A stretch of DNA of 64,000 nucleotides from Veronia nyctiphanis (GCF_004116385.1 NZ_PEIB01000008.1:62001-126000), one strand, 5' to 3'. Shown: positions 1 to 10,989, counted from the first letter of the stretch. The notes: a model not told the origin generated them from the sequence alone. A program made the numbers and translations.

Positions 1-1
1 C

Positions 2-2980
2 GAGCGGGTTAATGTCGTTGCTAACGCCATCAAGGGTTTCAACCTTTCGCCGAATCAGACCGTTTTACTGGCGATCCCTCGAAGTCAGGAAGCGGTGATC
101 ACTATGGTCGCAGTGCTTCTTGCCGGACATCGATTCGTGTGCGTCGACCCAGATGCGCCGCTGAGCCGAAACTCATTAATTATTGAAGATGCCAAGCCTG
201 CATTGTGTCTTTATTCGCCTGCTATCAACGACGAGTTAACACAGGCTTTGTCGGCATGCCCATCAACCTCGGTTGATGAAATAGATATCAGCAGTGAAGA
301 AAGTCTGCCAAACCTTTGGCTTCAGGCTGACCTCAACTCGATGTCGCTTGCCTACCTCATTTATACATCTGGCTCCACGGGTACGCCAAAAGGGGTAATG
401 ATTAGCGTTGAAGCCTTGAATACTTTCACGCTTGCTGCGGCTGCAGATTACGGAATTACTGCTTCTGACACCATGCTGCAATTTGCGCCGTTACACTTTG
501 ATGCCTGCATTGAGGAGATATTTGTTTCCCTGTCTGTCGGTGCGCATATCGTTGTCAGAAACGATGAGATGCTTGAAAGTATGTCAGCCTTTGTTGCGTG
601 CTGTCAGCAGTGGGGGATAAGTGTTCTCGATTTACCAACAGCGTTCTGGCATGAACTGGCGTTAGCCATTGAAGAGCAATCCCTGACGTTACCGGACTCA
701 CTCAACACCGTGATTATCGGTGGTGAGGCGGTCAAAGCGCCGCGCGTTGAAGCGTGGCGACAGGCAGTCAGCTCTGACATAAAGCTGCTAAATACTTACG
801 GACCTAGTGAAGCCACAGTCGTTGCGACGTTCGCTGATCTTGCGCAATCCCGCTCTTCTACAACAATCGGGAAACCGCTTTCCGGTCGTCACATCGCGGT
901 GGTAGACGCTGATCTTCGGCCTGTGCCGACAGGTGAAGAAGGTGAGCTACTGCTGATGGGCGACGGCCTGAGTGACGGTTACCTAGGGCTAGATACCAAA
1001 ACTGCAGAGAGCTTTGTGGTTTTCGATTTTGTTCATCATCCACTCTCCGGTCAGCGCGCTTATCGCACAGGTGACAGAGTCAAGCTCAACCCGTGCGGCA
1101 ACATAGAGTTTCTGGGCCGTATTGACGAACAAATCAAAATCAGTGGCTACCGCATTGAGCCGGGCGAAATCGAGCATGTGCTGATGACGCTTGAAACGGT
1201 GGATGATGCTGCAATCACGGTCAATCCGCATCCACAATCGGGCATGCCGATTATGCTGCGCACTTGGTGGTATCAGATCAGCGCGAGAACCATGATATCG
1301 ATGTTGGTTACCTCCGCTCGCTGCTCGCTGATCTACTCCCAGCACCCATGCTGCCATCTGTAGTTCATACATACTCGGTACTGCCAACCAATGCCTCTGG
1401 GAAGGTTGACAAAAAAGCGTTGTCAGCAAATCTGGTCGACAGTGATAACGAGGTATCTTCAGACTCTGATTTATCTGAGTTTGAAGCAAAAGTCGCGGCC
1501 ATTTGGCAGGAAGTGTTGGGTGTCGAACGTGTCGGCCGATACGACGATTTCTTCCTGATTGGCGGCCAGTCACTGCAAAGTATTCAACTGGCAACACGCC
1601 TTTCTTCGTTGATGAATGAGACCATACCGGTTTCGAAAGTGTTCGATAATCCGAGGCTAGCGGAACTTTGTCAGTCGCTCCAGTCAGAAAGCAAGCTAGA
1701 GCTGAAAGATGTTCATACCGAAATGGCTGAAGATGTTGCCGCGCTGAGTGCTGAGTTGCCGTCTGATATAAACTCTTGCTTATCACCGAAGCCCTCGCTG
1801 GTGGTATTGACCGGAGCCACGGGTTTTGTTGGCGCACAGCTTCTCAATCAATTACTTCAGGATCCTGAGATTTCAGTGATCTGTCCGGTTCGGGCTGACA
1901 ATTCATCGCACGGTATGGCACGTGTAGAAGCCGCGTTGCTTGCTCAGGGCTTGGATATTCGTGCTTAAGCCGAGTAACGGCGCTGGCGTCAGACTTATCC
2001 GCGCCGCAACTTGGCCTGCCGGATTCACAGTACCAAGCACTGGCAAACCGAATTGATTGCGTTATTCATAACGCGGCGCAAACCAGCGTGATGCGTGATT
2101 ATCGTAGCCTTCGTGATGCAAACGTGCTGGCTACTCACGTCATGCTGCAACTGGCGACCGTGAGAGGCGTACCTTTCAGCCATATTTCTACCGTTGCGGT
2201 TGCACCGAAAGGTGCTGCCCCGTTAATTGAAGACTTTGTCGGGCAACATCAGGGACTTGCCGATGGTTATCAGCAATCTAAGTGGGTCGCTGAAGCTTGG
2301 TGGAACAAGCTGCTCAACGCGGCCTTCCCGTCAATGTATACCGCTTGGCAAGAGTCACCGGAGACAGAAAACAAGGCTTTATCAATGCCAAAGACCTTGT
2401 CTGGAGCATCATTGCTGCTGGTCTAAATAATCGAGTATTGCCGGAGCTGCATGTCGAAGAGCCTTGGACGCCCGTCGATACCATCAGTGATTTTATCGTT
2501 CAACACTCGCTGTCACGACCTGGCAACGATGTCTTTAACGTCACGCCAGAAAACAATATCGCTGTGATGGATATTTTTGGCTGGCTACAGAGCCTGTCGT
2601 TTGATTTCGAGCTGGTCAGTCTCAAAGCGTGGTGTCAAACACTCGAGCGCGAAGGTTCAGAGCAGGATAAAACGATCCTCAGTTTCTTTACCCGGACAGA
2701 CAACTCGCATGATGCGTCAGCGGGTGATGATTCAGCAAGCGACACCAACAGGGTTATCGCGATGGCGTTTGAAGACAGCCGATACCAATCAGCCAGTGAA
2801 GCGCTTGGGGTAACGTTACCTGCGATTACCCGCGAGCTGTTCAGCCTTTACCTCGAATATGGCACGACCCATCAACTGATTCCAACACCAATAATACCGC
2901 TGCAAAAACAACTGCCTGCATTTATCTCGGCAGACGAATTACCGACAGCGGAAGACCACATGGAGACAATCAATGAGTGA
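2..2980 (+). CDS. Siderophore NRPS, C-terminal part (A - carrier - thioester reductase), MxcG-like
   Basis: The gene enters from the left edge, so its start and any condensation domain are missing. The adenylation domain shows the A3 motif YTSGSTGTPKG, A5 NTYGPSEAT and A7/A8 YRTGDR...KISGYRIEPGE. Aligned by eye to PheA, the binding-pocket residues read D-A-E-D-I-G-T-V-V; acidic residues at 239 and 278 suit a basic amino acid such as lysine. A carrier site (GGQSLQS, near 1560) follows, then a reductase with NAD(P) motif GATGFVG (near 1820) and YxxxK (YQQSK, near 2268). Such a domain releases the product as an aldehyde or alcohol. The frame breaks three times: at 1240-1262, at 1963-1966, and at 2318-2321 where CCC probably stands for CCCC. 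Each is a one-base loss, probably sequencing error. The stop overlaps the next gene. The domain order matches MxcG of myxochelin synthesis; that product class is inferred. Confidence 0.85.
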
Positions 2981-3794
2981 CAACAGAAAGCCGCAGCGCG
3001 TTCCACCACGACTACTGGAATGTGTGAGAAAGCAGCAAATTTCACCTAACCTTCTGCGAGTGACGGTGACGGGCGAGACCTTGAAAGGGTTCCCGACAGA
3101 TAAAAAGGGCGCACATATTAAGCTGTTTTTCGCCAACCGTTCGACAGGCACGCTGGTACTGCCGACACTGGACGGTGAACGCATTGTCTGGCCGAAAGAC
3201 AAACCTGTCACCCGCGCATATACCGTGCGTGATTATCGTGCCGATGTGAATGAGCTAGATATTGATTTTGTCGTCCATGGCGACAATAGCCCCGCTTCGG
3301 GTTGGGCGGTAAATGCTGTGCCCGGTTCGAAAATTGGCGTTGCTGGCCCGGGTGGCCCAGACCCGCTTCTTGCTCCTGCTGATTGGCACATCATCGCTGG
3401 CGATCTCACTGCCGTGCCTGCGATCAGCGCTATTTTGGAAACACTCGATGACGATGCCCAAGGTCATGTGTTGATCGAAGTGGACTCACTTGAAGATGAG
3501 CATTCGCTCATTCACCCGAAAGGTGTGTCGGTGAAATGGTTTCAGCGTGAAAAAGGCCGTAAAACACCACAGTTGGTCGAAGAGATCGGGCAACTGGCGC
3601 CGCCATTGGGCACCTCATCTCTTTCCGCATTCATTGCTGGCGAAAACAGCAGTGTTGTTGCTTGCCGCGACAAGTTGATTACTGACTATCAGCTGACTAA
3701 GAAAGCACTTTACGCCATTCCTTACTGGCGTCGTGGGCAAGACGAAGAAACCTATCACGAAGAACGTCACACCATCATGGACAAGGTGTATTAA
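2973..3794 (+). CDS. Siderophore-interacting protein (ViuB/MxcB-type flavin ferric reductase)
   Basis: 273 residues, the family's usual size. The N-terminal half is a flavin-binding barrel with RAYTVR (near residue 75) and the HGDNSPASGWA loop (near 105) that holds FAD. The C-terminal half is the SIP NAD(P)H-binding domain with AGDLTAVPAI (near 140) and a closing PYWRRGQDEE motif. Members are cytoplasmic and reduce the imported ferric siderophore to release iron. The ATG lies eight bases inside the NRPS gene, so the two are probably translationally coupled. Its presence shows that the locus covers iron release as well as synthesis. No lesion is seen. Confidence 0.92.
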   Translation: MSDNRKPQRVPPRLLECVRKQQISPNLLRVTVTGETLKGFPTDKKGAHIKLFFANRSTGTLVLPTLDGERIVWPKDKPVTRAYTVRDYRADVNELDIDFVVHGDNSPASGWAVNAVPGSKIGVAGPGGPDPLLAPADWHIIAGDLTAVPAISAILETLDDDAQGHVLIEVDSLEDEHSLIHPKGVSVKWFQREKGRKTPQLVEEIGQLAPPLGTSSLSAFIAGENSSVVACRDKLITDYQLTKKALYAIPYWRRGQDEETYHEERHTIMDKVY

Positions 3795-3821
3795 CGCCTG
3801 AACAACCTATCTGAATGAATC

Positions 3822-3843
3822 AAGTGGCGCAGCTGCGCCACTT
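3822..3843. other. 22-base perfect palindrome between the SIP and aminotransferase genes
   Basis: AAGTGGCGCAG is followed directly by its reverse complement. In RNA it would form a hairpin with a small loop. No U-tract follows, so it is not a classical terminator; it may be an mRNA-processing or stability element inside the operon, or a protein-binding site. It lies 24 bases before the next ATG. Confidence 0.6.
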
Positions 3844-3866
3844 CCCTGAATAATTAGGAAACGACG

Positions 3867-5117
3867 ATGACAAATCAAACACTGAATCTGGACACCTCTT
3901 TCGCGCTTCATCAGGAAGGCGAGAAGTACATTGCTGGCTTTACCCAATCTATGATGAAAAAGCCGGAGCAATTTGCCAAAGGCCACTTCCCTGTGTATCT
4001 GGCGAAAGGGCAGGGCAGCAAAGTGACCGATGTCGATGGCAACGAATATATCGATTTAATCTGCGGTCTGGCGGCAAATACGCTGGGTCACAACCACCCA
4101 GCGGTCGTAAAGGCGATCACTGAGAACCTGACAAATGGTTTGATTCACTCGCTGCCCGCGCCTGTTGAAATCAAAACCGCGAAAAACCTTTTGAGCATCA
4201 TCCCGGGTGCGGAAAAAGTCCGTTTCTTCAAAACGGGTGCAGATGCTAACTCAGCGGCTATCCGCCTGACTCGTTATGTCACAGGCCGAGAAGAGATTGT
4301 GACTATCGGCTATAACGGCTGGCATGACCAATATCAATTTGATACCCCAGGAGTACCTGCTGGTATTCAACAATATACCCATCGTATGCCGCTGTTCACG
4401 CCAATGGATGAGCCGAAAATTCTGGAATTGATTAGCGAACGTCATGACAAAATTGCCGCTGTGCTGCTTTCAGTACCTTACAACCGCACACTGACACCTG
4501 AGTTCCTCGCCAAAGTCAGACAAGCTTGTACCGACGCGGGTATTTATCTGGTGTTTGATGAGGTCGTAACAGGCTTCCGTCTTGCACTGGGTGGTGCGCA
4601 GGAATACTTCGGTGTTCAGGCTGACTTGGTCACACTGTCGAAAGGTATTGCTGCGGGCATGCCGCTGTCTGCGGTTGCGGGTCCATCTGAAACTATGTCT
4701 CGCATGGATGAGCTGCAAGTATCAACAACTTTTGGTGGCGAAATGCTGTCGCTTGAAGTGTGTAATGCGGTTATCGATGAATACAAGAGTACCGATTACA
4801 TTGCTCGCATCGCTCGTCTTGGCCAAATGCTAAAGAGCGAAGTAAACGCTATTTCCCGCTCACTTGAAACGCCACTTGAAGTCGTGGGCTATGACCCGAT
4901 TCCAATGTTCCTTTTCGCTAAAAACCCGGTTGAGCACGTTAAATTTGCTGAACCCTTCCTCGCTGAAATGGCTAAGCGCGGTGTGCTGATGCGACGTGAA
5001 GTGAACTTTATCAGTGGTGCTCACAGTGAAGAAGACATCAATGTTGTTATTAGTGCTGTGAAAGAAGCACTTCAGGCGATGAAAGCTAACGGCCTATTTG
5101 ATGGTGAAAAAGGGTAA
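3867..5117 (+). CDS. Class III PLP aminotransferase, MxcL-like (siderophore aldehyde to amine)
   Basis: 416 residues with the fold-type I class III signature: FKTGADANSAAIR (near 118), FDEVVTGFR (near 228) and the PLP-lysine segment TLSKGIAAGMPLSAVAG (near 255). It resembles glutamate-1-semialdehyde 2,1-aminomutase. In this position the family member MxcL converts the aldehyde released by the NRPS reductase into a primary amine, giving myxochelin B. That role is inferred from the neighbouring reductase-ending NRPS and amidohydrolase. The ATG follows AGGAAA at good spacing. The gene is intact and cytoplasmic. An alternative substrate, such as diaminobutyrate, cannot be excluded, but the sequence is more GSAM-like than DABA-like. 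Confidence 0.88.
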   Translation: MTNQTLNLDTSFALHQEGEKYIAGFTQSMMKKPEQFAKGHFPVYLAKGQGSKVTDVDGNEYIDLICGLAANTLGHNHPAVVKAITENLTNGLIHSLPAPVEIKTAKNLLSIIPGAEKVRFFKTGADANSAAIRLTRYVTGREEIVTIGYNGWHDQYQFDTPGVPAGIQQYTHRMPLFTPMDEPKILELISERHDKIAAVLLSVPYNRTLTPEFLAKVRQACTDAGIYLVFDEVVTGFRLALGGAQEYFGVQADLVTLSKGIAAGMPLSAVAGPSETMSRMDELQVSTTFGGEMLSLEVCNAVIDEYKSTDYIARIARLGQMLKSEVNAISRSLETPLEVVGYDPIPMFLFAKNPVEHVKFAEPFLAEMAKRGVLMRREVNFISGAHSEEDINVVISAVKEALQAMKANGLFDGEKG

Positions 5118-5128
5118 CGGGGCAGAAA

Positions 5129-6672
5129 ATGAGTTGTTCTTGTCTACAGCCTTCATGGCTGCAGGGGTTAATGATGTCATTATCGGCGGATGCCGATAAT
5201 GCGTCAGAGGTAAAACACACTAGCCACCCTGATTTGTCGTCGTATCTGTCACCAAAAGGTGGCGTTGAGCCGAGCACTAAAACACTGATCAAAAATGGCT
5301 TTATTTACGCAGCGGACACCGCCAATACTGTCATCGAAAATGGCTGGATTTTGGTTGAGGGCCAGCACATTAAAGCCATGGGTGAAATGAGTAATGATTT
5401 ACCCGAGTCTGATCATGTTGTTGATGCTGGCGGGAAACTGGTACTTCCCGGTTTCGTCAACCCGCATTGGCATGAAAGCTTTGTCGCCCCGAACCACGAA
5501 AAGCCTGATGACAGCGATGTTATGCCGACCGCTTACTCTAACGGTGGCAACATTGAAGCGCTGGGTTCGATGTTTGGGTTTATTTCGACAGTCGGCAGCA
5601 AGCTTACCCTCGAAGAGGGAATCGCAATCGCGCGCTGGAGTATGTGGACACAGCTTCGCTCCGGTACCACGGCCCTGGGCGATGTGGCTCTGCCAACAAA
5701 GCCGATTCAATGGCTGTAGCAGCAATTGATTTAGGGATGCGCCTAAGGGTTAGTCGCTGGGGATCTGACATTATGATCCCTAACGGTGCGTCCGAATATA
5801 AACAAATTGCTGATACACAAGCGCAGACCGAAGATTGGGTGCAGCTCCTTGAAACCTGGCATGATCATAAATCTGGTCTGGTAGGTGGTATGCCGTCTGT
5901 GATGGGTGCTTTTGGCAGCTCTGATCACCAGTTACTGGCACTGAAGGAAATCACAGACAAGTACAAATCACCCTATGCGACTCACCTCGCACCACTGAAA
6001 AATGAGCGTGAAGCTGTCAGGGGAGTATTTGGTAAAACACCTATCGAACGCTTCGACCATTTCGGTCTTCTGACACACAACTTGCTGGCTGTTCACACGG
6101 CGTATGCGTCTGAGACCGAATATCTACGCCTTCTCGAAACGGGTGTCAATATTTGTCACGCTCCAGCGCATTACGGCATGTTGGGTGAAAATACGCTTAG
6201 CGAGACCAAGCAACTTGGCCGTTTCCTCCGTGATGGCGTTTGGCTGTCATCGTCTACCGATGGTGATATCACCTTTACAGGTGGGATGTGTGAAGCCATG
6301 CGTGGTGCGCACTTAGGCCACAACGAAGCCCTTAACTGCAACACCGCTTGTCCACCAACGCTGGCGCTGAAAACAGGCACCTTATTTGGTGCGAAAGCCT
6401 TGGGTTGGTTAGATAAAATCGGCTCTTTGGAAGCGGGTAAGCAAGCAGACATTGTGCTGGTGGATACCAGTGATTATCGCTTCAAATTGGGTAATCACCC
6501 GTTACGAACCTATCTTGTCACTGGCTCAAGTCAGGACGTAGATAGTGTGATGGTTGCGGGTGACTGGGTTGTTAAAGATACACGCAGCACGCGATTTGAT
6601 GAGGCCGAGTTATTTGCTGATTATCAAAAAGCGGTAGCGTCTGCACGACAGCGTATCGGGAGGCCTTCGTGA
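5129..6672 (+). CDS. Amidohydrolase-superfamily enzyme, candidate MxcM-like imidazoline-forming cyclase
   Basis: The restored protein is about 514 residues. Metal-binding motifs of the family are present: NPHWHES (HxH, codons near 5461-5480), a His in ATHLAPL (near 5980), a His in AVHTAYASE (near 6090) and the Asp in SSTDGD (near 6255). The first 55 or so residues precede the normal beginning of the fold, so the true start may lie downstream; a strong hairpin (5179-5200) sits in this extension. The frame breaks near 5689, where GTGGC probably stands for GTGGGC, restoring GDVGSANKAD. Typical members deaminate or hydrolyse small amines. In Pseudoalteromonas the relative MxcM closes the beta-aminoethyl amide of myxochelin B into the imidazoline of pseudochelin. 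Placement between an MxcL-like and an MxcK-like gene supports that role. The stop overlaps the next start (GTGA). Confidence 0.8.
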
Positions 6673-7888
6673 GTTCCGATAACCAAGGAAATAACGATAA
6701 ATTTCGTACTCTGGCGTTATTACTTGCCAGTACGATGACGGTAATGGCTGGCGCAACACTGGCGCCGGCATTGCCGGGTATGCAGCTGGCCTTTTCTGAT
6801 CTGCCTCAGTCAGAGTTCTGGGTCAAAATGTCTATGGCACTGCCTGGACTGGTGATTGCGTTGTGTGCGCCTTTTGTTGGGCAGATGTTAGACAAATCTC
6901 GTAAGAAAGCGATTCTGGTCGTTGCGTTATTTGCCTATGCCGCGACGGGTGTCGCAGGCTATTTTTGGCCGGATTCAATCTGGCTCATTCTTGCCAGCAG
7001 GGCCATGTTGGGTGTTGCTGTGGCCTGCATAATGGTCGGCTGCACTACGTTGGCAGGCTACTATTTCAAAGGCCCAGACCTTGCCCGATATATGGGCTTG
7101 CAAGCTGCGTTTGGTGGCTTTGGCGGTGTTGTCTTTCTGGCGTTAGCAGGTGTATTAGCAGAGCAGAATTGGCATTTTGTTTTCTGTATTTATCTGTTGG
7201 CATTGGTTATTACGCCGTTTGTGATGCTGTTCGTTACCGAGCCGCAAAACCTGCGTCTTCGCCAGCAGGTGCGCCGCAGCAACCTGCAGCATCGGTTCCG
7301 CGTCGCTCACTGATGTCGTGCTATTTGCTGGCAGGATGCGAAATTCTGGTTTTGTATACCGTTGTTCTTCACTTACCGTTCTTGTTGGTATCGGAAAACC
7401 AGATCTCAGCGTCTGAGACGGGCTTCATTTTGTCCCTGTTTCTATTGATGATGTCTCTGGTTTCGATGTTCTACGGAAAGGTAAGCGGAAAACTCAGCAT
7501 TCCAGCCATTCACTTGCTGGGCTGGTTTGCGATAGGCACAGGGCTTGTGCTTCTTGGGCTGGGACAGTCACTTTCTGTTTTAGTATTGAGCCTGGTGCTG
7601 GCCGGTGTTGGCCTTGGTTTGATTCGACCTAACCTCATCATTTGGTTGTTCTCGTTCACGCCCTTGCCACAGCGAGGAAAGGTCATTGGCGGCATAACAA
7701 CCTGCTTTTTTGTTGGCCAGTTTGCCAGTCCTCTGATCACAGAGCCTGTGGTGCAGTTTTTTGGTAAAGAGTCCGGCTACAGCATGTTATTCCTGCTAAT
7801 GGGAAGCGTTGCTTTGGGGGTAACATTCATCCTCGCAATCAGGTATTTGCTCACTCAGAAAAGCAGCGAGACGGCAGATAACCTCTAG
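6669..7888 (+). CDS. MFS transporter, probable siderophore exporter (MxcK-like)
   Basis: The restored protein is about 406 residues with roughly 12 hydrophobic segments, an early TMTVMAGATLAPALPG segment and a loop DKSRKKA between TM2 and TM3, as in the major facilitator superfamily. Its GTG start overlaps the amidohydrolase stop (GTGA), so translation is probably coupled. A frame break near 7246-7250 in the central loop (AAAA for AAAAA) is one missing base; restoring it joins EPQKPASSPAG. Position at the end of the siderophore operon suggests export of the product across the inner membrane. The substrate is inferred from context only. Confidence 0.82.
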
Positions 7889-7903
7889 GTATTGCGTAAA
7901 TTA

Positions 7904-7940
7904 TTGCCCCGCCATCAAGATCTGATTGATGGAGGGGCAA
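7904..7940. terminator. Strong hairpin between convergent MFS and PilZ genes
   Basis: TTGCCCC-g-CCATCAA pairs with TTGATGG-a-GGGGCAA around a 7-base loop, with one mismatch. It lies 16 bases after the transporter stop and between convergent genes. The following tract is AT-rich but not a clean U-run, so termination is probable rather than certain. Confidence 0.55.
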
Positions 7941-8062
7941 ATTATGAAGAAGTGACAAAACTTAAGTACTACATTCAATTACGACTCAAGCGTAAGACTT
8001 ACGCACAAGGCTCCGCACTTAGGTTGCTGTGCACTATCACAAGGTTTGCCTCTGTCGGGTAC

Positions 8063-9998
8063 TTATGTATACCGGAGGTAGACTTCGTCTGTCGTGTCAT
8101 AGAGTTCTCCCATGACAACGATTTTTTCTAACTCTTCCTCTAGATCCCTGATTTTGTTACTCGATGTGACGACCAATTCATCAAATTCCGGCCCTGTTAA
8201 ATGCAATAAAAGGTTATCGACTGGGCATATCTGGCTTTTAATCGCAATGAATTGCCCCATGCTGCGTGCATCCTGGACAAATTTACGCCGCTCTTCAAAA
8301 CTGGCGAAATCTTCGAGCGTTTTTACCACAACTTTGGTTTTCTTTCTGGTGACCTGAAATATACCGACCATCAGTTCGAGATCCATTTTCACCCGGATTG
8401 CTCCTTTTTTGGTCGCGGCCCGAATGAGCTTTGCCAACTGCTCGTGATATAAGGATTCCAGCGTCAACGTCACTGTTTTCTGCTTGTCGATCAGGATTTG
8501 ATTTATGAACCGAGATAGCTCATCGACGAAGAACGAATTAATCGCCAATTTACCTTCATATCTGCTGACGAAGAACGTGGTTGCGGTGTGACGAGACATC
8601 GAAAATTGTCTGAGCACATCGTCAACGTTCGATTTCTCTTCATCTGTCACGAGTTTTACGTTGAACGACTTTCTCTCGTTGACTGTGTAAGCGTTAAGTT
8701 TTGATGCGTCAGCGAGTGCAGATCTTTTTTGTAGATAGTCTTCTCTGACGGCAACATTGGTGATGTCTTCAATATTCACTAATGATGTCAGTGCAGAGAG
8801 CTGTTCGACATGTTGTCCTTCAGGTAAAGAAAAGGCTCTAGTTTTACGCGAAAAACTCGCCAAGACTCGCGTGTCGCCGCCAGTTGCCATGCTCTGAAAA
8901 GGTATTCTGCAGGTAATTCTTCAGCATTCGCGCAAAAATAATATTTACTGGCTTCTTCCTGATGACTGAAGCAGTAAATCAGCATTTCCTGTTGTTCATT
9001 GAGGTGAGTGAGTCTGTCCATGCTGAATATTTGGTCGATAAAGCAGTTGCCGTCGATATCGAGCCAATAGTCCCAGGTGGCCTGATTGTTTTTGTTGAGT
9101 AGAGCAAAACGAACCAGATCGTTTTGCATAAACAGAGAAAGAATAGGGGTGGTTTTCGCGATAGCTTGTTTGAGTGCATGTCGCTTGAGGTTCTCAAGAC
9201 GCTCCTGATTTTCAGTTTGAGGCGCTTTTTCAGAGACAGTATTTTTAATTTTAATGGCTTGGGAGATAAGGGTATTTTCCTGTTCCGCTTTCAGCCCCAA
9301 CGTAACGTAATAATTGCTGTAACTGAAATCTTCGACTCGAACTACTTCGTAACGCGACCCTTTGTCTAATTCGGGAAGGCGACACTCCTTGGCTAGCTGG
9401 GAGAAATGGACTTTTAGTACATCCCCTTTTTGTATTCCATAAGATGCGGTCGCTTTAATCTTTACCCCTGACTTCGAAATATCAAAGGTGTTGGCGTGAA
9501 TAATGGTGCATCTACTTTGACTAACGTAACAGATGAGGCAATCTTATAGCGGCTTTCTTTGCGCAATATCCCTCTTGCGTATTCAAAGTATTCAGCTTGT
9601 AACCAGGGGCGTGAATCGCAGAATGTCTCTTCCTTCGGCTTTTCTGTTCGATTCTTTTTAGCTATCTGTAAGATTTCTTCCCGCAACCCTTCAGTAAACT
9701 GTCGGTTGTAGACGTCAGAACGCTTCCTGTAGTGGTTAATGGCGTGATCATCTAGCCAGAACGTTTTACCTGATAAGGTATATTTACGGCATTCACCTCT
9801 GACTTTGCCTCTCAAATCTACTGCCTTGTTGCATGGCTCGCTCAATCGTTTTACTTCCATTTTGATCAATAACTTTGCTGACGCAGGGTAAGGCTTTGAT
9901 AACTCGTCCAGTTTTTGTTCGAAGGCAGTATCATCATCAATGAGGGGAAGCAGTTGCTGAATTTGCTTTTGGTATTGGACTAAATCAGAGCTTGCCAT
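8063..9998 (-). CDS. PilZ-domain protein (putative c-di-GMP receptor)
   Basis: Three reading frames on this strand join into one protein of about 645 residues if two single-base losses are restored. One is near 9500, just before the PilZ-type DISKSGVKI motif. The other is near 8826, where TTTT should probably be TTTTT, joining KLEPF to SLPEGQH. The first part (ATG at 9998) is a helical region with basic RKRS and KESRYK segments. DxSxxG is typical of a PilZ domain that binds cyclic di-GMP. The C-terminal third (8063-8790) is charged and helical, with no family I can name. It resembles long multi-PilZ proteins of Vibrio. It faces the siderophore operon and is probably unrelated to it. Confidence 0.72.
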
Positions 9999-10285
9999 GT
10001 TGTAAAACCCAGTTTTTGTTATTGATTTATGAGTTAATTGTAGACCTTAGGGGCAAGTTTTCAGTATGTGTCCACTCTGTTTTCTCTGTGTCGTCGTTAG
10101 TATTTAACAGTCTGATTTTTATGTGCCTTTGGTTTGCTCCTTTTCGGTCATATTGCAAATGAATTTGTTTATTAACATCAGGGGTTTTATGGGAGATGCT
10201 GTGCAAAAATCGCTGGGGTGCTGAGCTAACGAAAAAAAATAAGACGTAGGTTTTGAGTAGTTATCTACTAAATTTCTGAGGATTT

Positions 10286-10813
10286 ATGAAAAAGACGCTG
10301 CTCGTCATGCTGACCTTACTTGTGTCGGCCTGCTCAACCCAATATCCGAATCAATCTGTTGAGGGCAAAGTTTTCCCTTCAATAACAGGGCAAACACTTG
10401 AGGAACAACCCGTCAATATGCCTGGGCATTTTTCAGGCAACCTAACGGTGCTGTTAGTGGGTTACGTGCAGGATACGCAGTTTGATATTGATCGATGGCT
10501 GATTGGTCTTGATATGACCAAGACTGAGGTGGCTGTCTACGAGTTACCTGCAATACAGGGTATGTTCCCCAGAATGTTTAGTACGTTTATCGACAATGGT
10601 ATGCGCTCAGGTATACCGAAACCTTTATGGAAAGGGGTGGTAACCATCTATAAAGACGGCGACAAAGTACAGGCATTTACTGGCAACGATCGCCCGAGAA
10701 ACGCTCGCGTTTTACTACTCGACAAAGAAGGAAAGATCATTTACTTCTACGATGATGGTTTTTCAGTCACCGCGCTGAACGCGCTGAGAGCGCAAATCGA
10801 TAGTAATCGTTAA
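10286..10813 (+). CDS. Lipoprotein with thioredoxin-like fold, unknown function
   Basis: 175 residues. A lipoprotein signal, MKKTLLVMLTLLVSAC, puts the acylated Cys at residue 16. The remainder (LTVLLVGYVQDTQFDIDRW, then RVLLLDKEGKIIYFYDDG) resembles thioredoxin-like/AhpC-type folds, but no CxxC redox motif is present, so it is unlikely to be a disulfide enzyme. The start follows GAGGAT. It stands alone with its own terminator. The gene is intact. I do not recognise a named family. Confidence 0.75.
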   Translation: MKKTLLVMLTLLVSACSTQYPNQSVEGKVFPSITGQTLEEQPVNMPGHFSGNLTVLLVGYVQDTQFDIDRWLIGLDMTKTEVAVYELPAIQGMFPRMFSTFIDNGMRSGIPKPLWKGVVTIYKDGDKVQAFTGNDRPRNARVLLLDKEGKIIYFYDDGFSVTALNALRAQIDSNR

Positions 10814-10833
10814 CCAAAATCCCAATGTTTTTT

Positions 10834-10867
10834 AAGCCAGCTTCATATTTTGCTGGCTTTTTATTTC
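10834..10867 (+). terminator. Rho-independent terminator after the thioredoxin-fold lipoprotein
   Basis: AAGCCAGC / GCTGGCTT stem with a 10-base loop, followed by TTTTATTTCTTT. Confidence 0.85.
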
Positions 10868-10970
10868 TTTCCTCAAACCAAGCCTGCTGTTTACCTCCAG
10901 ATAATTGATTGTTCTAACATTACTGCTTGACTTTCATCCGTTCAGATCACGATAATGCGCCTTTGATTAT

Positions 10971-10989
10971 GATAATCATTATCATTATC
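10971..10989. promoter_or_regulatory. Fur box upstream of the DAHP synthase
   Basis: GATAATCATTATCATTATC matches the classical 19-base Fur consensus at 17 of 19 positions. It lies 66 bases before the ATG of the DAHP synthase gene, where bound Fe-Fur would repress it. This ties an aromatic-pathway enzyme to iron starvation. Confidence 0.88.

Noticed and set aside
989-1837. Long minus-strand frame opposite the NRPS
   Set aside because: It mirrors the coding strand of a clear adenylation/carrier region and has no recognisable domain.
7892-8131. 79-codon plus-strand frame after the MFS gene
   Set aside because: It begins inside the hairpin region, lacks an RBS and overlaps the end of the PilZ gene.
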